From: Clostridia bacterium
GTDB lineage: Bacteria > Bacillota > Clostridia > Oscillospirales > Acutalibacteraceae
DNA: 64,000 bases
Reading direction: 5' to 3'
NCBI GenBank assembly: GCA_017437005.1
Contig: JAFSBZ010000033.1
Coordinates: forward strand, 38,870 to 102,869
Under the pieces are notes generated by a model. The model saw nothing but the letters and a program-made list of their open reading frames with translations. It did no database searches and was not told the DNA's origin. Shown one piece after another: positions 59,555 through 64,000 of this stretch. Each line of letters opens with the position of its first letter. Within the stretch, counting starts at the first letter, position 1. Made by a program: the position numbers and the translations under genes.

Positions 59555-60124
59555 ATGATATTAACGTTAAAAAAAGGCCGTCCTGAAATAATGGACGGCC
59601 GCGAAGAAAAAGAAATTAAATGTTATGATTTTTTAGATAATTTAGGTGTTGAGTATTATCACGTAGATCATCGAGATATGCCCGCTGACACCATGGAAGC
59701 GTGTGTGGCGGTAGATAAAGCGCTTGACTGCAAAATTTGTAAAAATTTGTTTTTATGTAATCGTCAAAAAACCGTATTTTATCTACTTATGATGCCGGCG
59801 GATAAGCCATTTAAAACTAAGGACTTAACCGCGCAAATCAATTCGGCACGTCTTTCTTTTGCGGAAGCGTCGGCAATGTTAAAATATCTTAATATTACAC
59901 CGGGCGCTGTGAGTGTTTTGGGGCTTATGAACGATAGTGAGTGTAATGTACGTTTGCTTGTTGATAAAGATATTTTAACTGACGAATATATCGGCTGTCA
60001 TCCATGTGTAAATACTACGAGTATGAAGATAAAAACCGATGATATTTTTGACAAGATAATTTCTGCTACAAATCATACCAAACTGGTAGTTGAGTTGCCA
60101 TGGCACAGCGAAATCAACCAATAG
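59555..60124 (+). CDS. YbaK/ProX-type aminoacyl-tRNA deacylase
   Basis: 189 residues. The YbaK/EbsC fold spans ~22-185: VDKALDCKICKNLFL, FKTKDLTAQINSARLSFA, and GAVSVLGLMND are family-typical, nearest to prolyl-tRNA editing proteins (PrdX/ProXp). Hydrolyses mischarged tRNA in trans. AGAGGG precedes ATG 59555. The first ~12 codons are unusual and carry an 8-bp perfect inverted repeat (59576-59600) just inside the gene. Confidence 0.87.
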   Translation: MILTLKKGRPEIMDGREEKEIKCYDFLDNLGVEYYHVDHRDMPADTMEACVAVDKALDCKICKNLFLCNRQKTVFYLLMMPADKPFKTKDLTAQINSARLSFAEASAMLKYLNITPGAVSVLGLMNDSECNVRLLVDKDILTDEYIGCHPCVNTTSMKIKTDDIFDKIISATNHTKLVVELPWHSEINQ

Positions 60125-60178
60125 TATGTAGACTTTCTTACTAAAATCGCGTAAATTAAAATCAAAGGAGGCGCAAAT

Positions 60179-60793
60179 ATGGATCAGGTGAAAATAGGTA
60201 AGTTTATTGCCGAACGCAGAAAAATACAAAATTTAACACAAATGCAGTTGGCAGAAAAGCTTGATATTACTGATAGAGCAGTATCAAAATGGGAAACGGG
60301 AAGATCGCTACCTGATTCCGCAATAATGCTCGATTTGTGCCGTATCCTTGAAATTACAGTAAACGATTTACTTAGTGGGGAGGTTGTTATAATGGAAGAT
60401 TATAACAAGGAAATGGAAGGCAAATTAATTGAAATGGTAAGACAAAAGGAAACAGCCGATAAAAGAATGTTGGCCTTGGAAATATTTATTGGCGTGATAT
60501 TTTCGGTTGTTATGTTTGTTTTAATTATGGTGGCATCGTTTGTTCAAATGGCTGATTGGCTCAGAATAGTGCTTATTCTAATAGGCTTTATTCCCTTTGC
60601 TGTGGCAATTCCTTTTATGATAAAAATTGAGCAAACAGCAGGCTACTATGAATGTCAAAAATGTGGACATAGGTACGTGCCGACATTTAGCAGTGTGTTA
60701 TGGGCAATGCACGTAAACAGAACAAGATATATGAAATGCCCTGAGTGTAATAAAAAATCCTGGCAAAAGAAAGTAATAAGCAAAGAAAAGTGA
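60179..60793 (+). CDS. XRE regulator fused to two membrane helices and a zinc-ribbon tail
   Basis: 204 residues: Cro/C1 HTH at 5-65 (LTQMQLAEKLDITDRAVSKWETGRSLPD, a very common Clostridia type), two membrane helices (~103-125 and ~132-150), then YECQKCGHRYVP...MKCPECNKKSWQK, a zinc ribbon. A membrane-bound transcription regulator. AAAGGAGG precedes ATG 60179. Monocistronic. Confidence 0.88.
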   Translation: MDQVKIGKFIAERRKIQNLTQMQLAEKLDITDRAVSKWETGRSLPDSAIMLDLCRILEITVNDLLSGEVVIMEDYNKEMEGKLIEMVRQKETADKRMLALEIFIGVIFSVVMFVLIMVASFVQMADWLRIVLILIGFIPFAVAIPFMIKIEQTAGYYECQKCGHRYVPTFSSVLWAMHVNRTRYMKCPECNKKSWQKKVISKEK

Positions 60794-60795
60794 TA

Positions 60796-60824
60796 AAAAA
60801 ACGACCTGCGAAGGTCGTTTTTTT
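60796..60824. terminator. Bidirectional intrinsic terminator
   Basis: AAAAAAACGACCT and AAGGTCGTTTTTTT with a GCG loop, between two convergent genes. Confidence 0.9.
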
Positions 60825-61701
60825 AGCGTAATTTAGAAAGTATAGTATCAATGTTTTCGTCGGAATACTCTATTTCACAAGAATATATTCGGGCAATTTC
60901 AAGTAACTCTTCGAGTGTGTTTGACGTATTTATTTTCTTTATAACTTTATAAATTAACACAGCAAATAAAACGCGTTCTTTTAAGTAATCGTCATACTGG
61001 CTGTCAAGTAAATGCCTAAATATAAGATACACAAGCAGTTGTTCGTAAGCCGCGTCAAGTGAGTTATCGGTATAGCAGTCTATGCCATCTTTTATGTGTA
61101 GTAAATATTTATCCCAAGCTTTATCCATTTTTTCAAGGTTGTTAAAAACCGTGTACCAATCGGCATCAAAAGGTAATTGCGCACCAATAAATGTTAGTAA
61201 ATTTTCTACGCGTTCATCGATAGAAAACTCTCGGTCTTGTAAAATATCAAAAATATTTTCTCGAAATTTAATAATAGGTAATTCTAATGCTTTGGGTGTT
61301 AAATTAAGTGCTGCTATTTCTTTGTTTGTAAGTATAATTTTTGCCGCCGCTTCACAGGCAAGACCTAAGCCAATCTCGGTAAAATCGCCATAGTAATTTC
61401 TAAAGCGCGGGTGGTCGGCGCATATTTGACAAAGCATATCTTCGCCTTCGTTTAGGATAATATCACATAGTCCTTGCTCGTTTAAAAATGGGCAACGCTC
61501 GCTTTTGTCTAATTTGAAATGCGGAGCATTAGCTAATGATATATTAGATTTTAATCTATTGGCAAAATCGCTTTTAAGATTATTATATTTTTTAAGTGTT
61601 GTGTCATCTATATCTATTTCCCAACCAATGCAGCATGAGTGTTTGCATTTGTCGGCGATGCACTTGAATTTATTATAGTAATTGGGTGTTATTATAGTCA
61701 T
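60823..61701 (-). CDS. FliB-like lysine-N-methylase family protein
   Basis: 292 residues. The N-terminal Cys cluster CIADKCKHSCCIGWEIDID followed by RCPFLNEQGLCDI and LCQICADHPRF is typical of the flagellin lysine-N-methylase (FliB)/YkgJ-like family, probably coordinating an iron-sulphur or zinc site. No flagellar genes are in the window, so the substrate may be another protein. Confidence 0.85.
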   Translation of the reverse strand: MTIITPNYYNKFKCIADKCKHSCCIGWEIDIDDTTLKKYNNLKSDFANRLKSNISLANAPHFKLDKSERCPFLNEQGLCDIILNEGEDMLCQICADHPRFRNYYGDFTEIGLGLACEAAAKIILTNKEIAALNLTPKALELPIIKFRENIFDILQDREFSIDERVENLLTFIGAQLPFDADWYTVFNNLEKMDKAWDKYLLHIKDGIDCYTDNSLDAAYEQLLVYLIFRHLLDSQYDDYLKERVLFAVLIYKVIKKINTSNTLEELLEIARIYSCEIEYSDENIDTILSKLR

Positions 61702-61744
61702 AAATTATCCTTTATATTTTTTAAAAAATATAACATATTTCTTG

Positions 61745-61774
61745 TTGATAGTCAAATATAAACTGTGGTATAAT
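61745..61774 (+). promoter_or_regulatory. Promoter of the RNase-domain lipoprotein
   Basis: TTGATA (61745-61750), 18-bp spacer, TATAAT (61769-61774) with TGG extension. Confidence 0.6.
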
Positions 61775-61805
61775 GAACAGAGTTTAAAAAAGGGATGAAT
61801 AAATA

Positions 61806-62975
61806 ATGCTTTTAAAACGTTTAGCGGCTTTTACTGTCGCTTTAACATTAGTTGTACAGCTTACTGCTTGCCGACTAAATACATCGGTAGACGATTCAAG
61901 TCGCATTGATACGAGTAGTTTGGCGGTAATCACCGATGACACGCTGTCAAGTGATAAAGGTGAGGATAATCCAAAAGAAAATGTTAGTAGTGATGCATAT
62001 TCCTCTTCTTTGGTAGAAGGGATTACCGATAACAGTAGTGAAGAAACATCTAATAATGATACTGCCTCAAGTGAAAATCAATATGTTGATGCTCCGCAAC
62101 AGGACAATGACCAAGAAACCAATAAGGATAACATTGTTACAGGTTGTAGTCACGGCAATGAAGACCCATATCTTGAGGTGAGCAAAACGGAGTTTTATGC
62201 TGATTATAAAACTGCTTGTTGCAATACCGATGCTACCTATCGCTCAAAGCACGGGTTGTTGTCGGGCAATTTAGAAGTGCCGGGTCAGTATGCTGTTGAA
62301 GCCCAAAACAGACCTATGTTAAACGGTAAATTTGTACGTAATACTTCCGCTGTTTATTTGGATAATGGTAACACATATGTTGTAATGGGCGTTGATGGAC
62401 GCGAGGTTATGCGTATACATAAAGCGGGTGGGTATATAACGCTTGAAGAAGTGGCGGCTTATATGTATGCGTTTGGCGGCAGTGGTAAAATACCTGCAAA
62501 CTATATATCTAAAAAGAAGGGTAGACCAAACAGCAGTATATGGGGTGAGTATTTGCGCGTTAATCATTCATACTTTATAGGAGACATCAATAAGTACCCA
62601 TACGAGCCTGAGCTTCCTGATATTTCGGGTTGTGGTGGCAGTTTGCGATATTATGAGATGGACATTGGCACCACAGGTACTTCAACACCAGGTTATCCGC
62701 CCAAACCGTATATACAGGGTAACTCTATAGAACGCGGCGCCGCGAGACTTGTATATGCGCATCAAGACCTTAACGGTAACGGAGTGTATGAGAATAACGA
62801 GGTATACGTTTTTTATACACATAACCACTATAACGATTTTAGAGAGTATCTTAATTACTACGGCGGTTGGGGAGAAATGTTTGGTAACGTAACAGGTGGA
62901 GGAGAATATAGCAGTAAATATAATGCTAATCCAACCCCATACGTACCAACCGAATATGCTGATTTTGCGCAATAA
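61806..62975 (+). CDS. Lipoprotein with C-terminal barnase-like ribonuclease domain
   Basis: 389 residues. Lipobox LTAC with Cys22; a Ser/Asp/Asn-rich stalk to ~115; a middle region; and from ~265 a segment aligning by eye to barnase: YYEMDIG for the WREADIN around Glu73 (here Glu284), AARLVYAHQ for DRILYSS with Arg87 (here Arg314), and YTHNHYNDF for KTTDHYQTF with His102 (here His341). An insertion sits between the Glu and Arg. Guanyl-preferring RNases of this fold are secreted and kept harmless inside by barstar; no barstar-like gene is adjacent. It may scavenge RNA or act in competition. AAAAGGG precedes ATG. Confidence 0.8.
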   Translation: MLLKRLAAFTVALTLVVQLTACRLNTSVDDSSRIDTSSLAVITDDTLSSDKGEDNPKENVSSDAYSSSLVEGITDNSSEETSNNDTASSENQYVDAPQQDNDQETNKDNIVTGCSHGNEDPYLEVSKTEFYADYKTACCNTDATYRSKHGLLSGNLEVPGQYAVEAQNRPMLNGKFVRNTSAVYLDNGNTYVVMGVDGREVMRIHKAGGYITLEEVAAYMYAFGGSGKIPANYISKKKGRPNSSIWGEYLRVNHSYFIGDINKYPYEPELPDISGCGGSLRYYEMDIGTTGTSTPGYPPKPYIQGNSIERGAARLVYAHQDLNGNGVYENNEVYVFYTHNHYNDFREYLNYYGGWGEMFGNVTGGGEYSSKYNANPTPYVPTEYADFAQ

Positions 62976-62984
62976 TAAAAAAAT

Positions 62985-63016
62985 AAAACCGACAAGTTTT
63001 AAACTTGTCGGTTTTT
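62985..63016. terminator. Intrinsic terminator
   Basis: AAAACCGACAAGTTT and AAACTTGTCGGTTTT pair perfectly and a T-run follows; between two convergent genes. Confidence 0.88.
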
Positions 63017-63078
63017 TGTGTAAGGACTATAAAAAAGATATTGTCGGCAATTTTGCGTATGAATTTGAACTCTCCCAA

Positions 63079-64000
63079 TTAAATCCGGTCGCTGTATGGT
63101 AACGATTTCATATAGTTCTCCATCCATTCCCAATCGGGCACATATCCTTCGGGAGAATACGTACACGTAGTATCAATAAAGGTCGTGCCGTCTTCGTTAT
63201 ATCTAATTGGCAGTTTTATCACCGATTTTTTCATGGAAGATTCAACCGTCCATTTCCGGCCATATGAAAAGCGATATTTTTCTTTCATTATGAGAGTTGT
63301 TATGAAGAGGGCGCTATAAGGAGTCATTGGGTGATTCTTGAAAGTCGCCGTTACTATTTTTTCGCTAGCAAAAAATGGTTCAGCATGATAATAAGCCTCT
63401 CCAACACTACCGTCATAATTTATCACTATGCAATTTCCGGCTCTGTTTGGTGGCACATCAATATACGCTGAAATTCCATTGTTTTCTGCTGATGCAGAAG
63501 CATATGGTGTATGCCCAACCTCAGAATCAGTAATATATAAAGACTCACCTCTTTGTATATCGAAAATATTTTCAAACAAAAATTCCTGCCAACCACTTGA
63601 GTTAAGTTCTTTTGTAGTGCTTGTCTTGTTGGATGTGCATATTTCTTTACATCTAAGCGTTTTGATATACTGCTCCATAAAGTCCCAATCGGGTAGTTTT
63701 TCGTTTGTTTGTGGCAATTTGATTTCTGTTTCTCTTAGATGAGTTTTCCATTTTCGGCCAAAAGAGTATTTGGGGCGTTCCTGACACAGAATTGTTGCAA
63801 TGAACAATCCGTTATATTGATTGAGCTTTTCGTTATATCCAGCAACTATATCTGTTGTACCAATAAAATCGACATCCATATAGTTTGCATAACCTACAGA
63901 GCCTTGCCCATTGCAAATGAAGATTATGCAATTGCCTTTCTGCACTAAATCAGCATCATACGCACAATGAATCATTACACCGTTATCGTCTTTCTTCGCA
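63079..64000 (-). CDS. Type I restriction specificity subunit HsdS-like (5' end beyond the window)
   Basis: The frame remains open to the window edge (codons AKKDDNGV precede ATG 63975), so the N-terminus is missing. What is visible is one and a half target-recognition units: each ends in a stretch like FSYGRKW...IKLP followed by PDWxxMExYxKxL, the second closing the protein with LPYSDRI. LFENIFDIQRGESLYI starts the second unit. Such pseudo-symmetric repeats are the hallmark of HsdS, which chooses the DNA target for HsdM and HsdR. Partner genes would lie beyond 64000. Type IIG or BREX-type specificity proteins are alternatives. Confidence 0.82.
   Translation of the reverse strand, partial: AKKDDNGVMIHCAYDADLVQKGNCIIFICNGQGSVGYANYMDVDFIGTTDIVAGYNEKLNQYNGLFIATILCQERPKYSFGRKWKTHLRETEIKLPQTNEKLPDWDFMEQYIKTLRCKEICTSNKTSTTKELNSSGWQEFLFENIFDIQRGESLYITDSEVGHTPYASASAENNGISAYIDVPPNRAGNCIVINYDGSVGEAYYHAEPFFASEKIVTATFKNHPMTPYSALFITTLIMKEKYRFSYGRKWTVESSMKKSVIKLPIRYNEDGTTFIDTTCTYSPEGYVPDWEWMENYMKSLPYSDRI

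Noticed and set aside
1-64000. tRNA, rRNA, CRISPR arrays, transposases or integrases
   Set aside because: Read for them on both strands and found none; the repeats at 22551, 27961 and 40494 are palindromic intergenic elements, not spaced CRISPR repeats.

Overview
The window looks like chromosomal DNA from a low-GC, endospore-forming Clostridia member, probably an Oscillospirales/Ruminococcaceae-type gut anaerobe. The grounds are a complete spoIIIA operon, spoIIP and gpr, ThyX in place of ThyA, AddAB, AT-rich sigma-A promoters with Shine-Dalgarno sites, a type I dockerin on a secreted enzyme (cellulosome-type biology), and dispersed REP-like repeats. I see no rRNA, tRNA, CRISPR array, transposase or integrase.

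Layout. 1-4201: accessory operon with two tiny leader ORFs, a membrane-anchored sigma factor, a lipoprotein and a membrane protein. 4239-4481: a probable stand-alone small RNA. 4544-9516: spoIIIAA-AH and an Asp23 protein. 9562-11834 (minus): minimal Ser/Thr kinase, zinc-ribbon/LRR membrane protein and HTH protein. 12239-16950: an XRE repressor divergent from an SPFH/zinc-ribbon/membrane operon resembling Bacillus YdjI/H/G. 17051-22551: sugar-epimerase-like protein, TmcAL, acetate kinase, galactokinase and a hydrolase. 22821-27887: a 1638-residue surface protein with a tiny acidic partner, flanked by two copies of a ~140-bp repeat. 28107-32489: rhamnulokinase, FkbM methyltransferase, RNase Y. 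32540-34426: an XRE repressor divergent from a dockerin-bearing CHAP-like enzyme. 34574-40446: DNA repair (Ogg), small membrane proteins, YesL, SpoIIP, Gpr. 40584-42444: an XRE repressor, three evenly spaced operators and a five-gene operon encoding a JAMM (JAB/MPN+) peptidase. 42627-51660: housekeeping genes (prs, thyX, tmk, DJ-1, mltG, U32 peptidase, pduL, hemW, ung, abrB). 51702-60793: cytidine deaminase, DUF436 protein, AddB/AddA, a YbaK deacylase and an XRE membrane protein. 60823-64000: FliB-like protein, a lipoprotein with a barnase-like RNase domain, and the end of a type I restriction specificity subunit.

How the parts fit. PduL (48435) and AckA (19288) together give acetyl-CoA to acetate plus ATP without Pta. 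ThyX and Tmk are adjacent and supply dTTP. SpoIIIA, SpoIIP and Gpr cover engulfment, the mother-cell feeding channel and germination. Three loci share one design: a small XRE repressor divergent from an accessory operon, with repeated near-palindromic operators over the promoter (12.5, 32.8 and 40.9 kb).

The best candidates for undescribed biology are the JAMM operon at 40.6-42.4 kb, the XRE-controlled SPFH envelope operon at 12.2-17 kb, the membrane-tethered sigma operon (whose promoter shares a 21-bp block with the pduL promoter), the orphan RNA at 4.27-4.48 kb, and the barnase-like lipoprotein at 61.8 kb. All functions are read from sequence motifs. No database search was possible.
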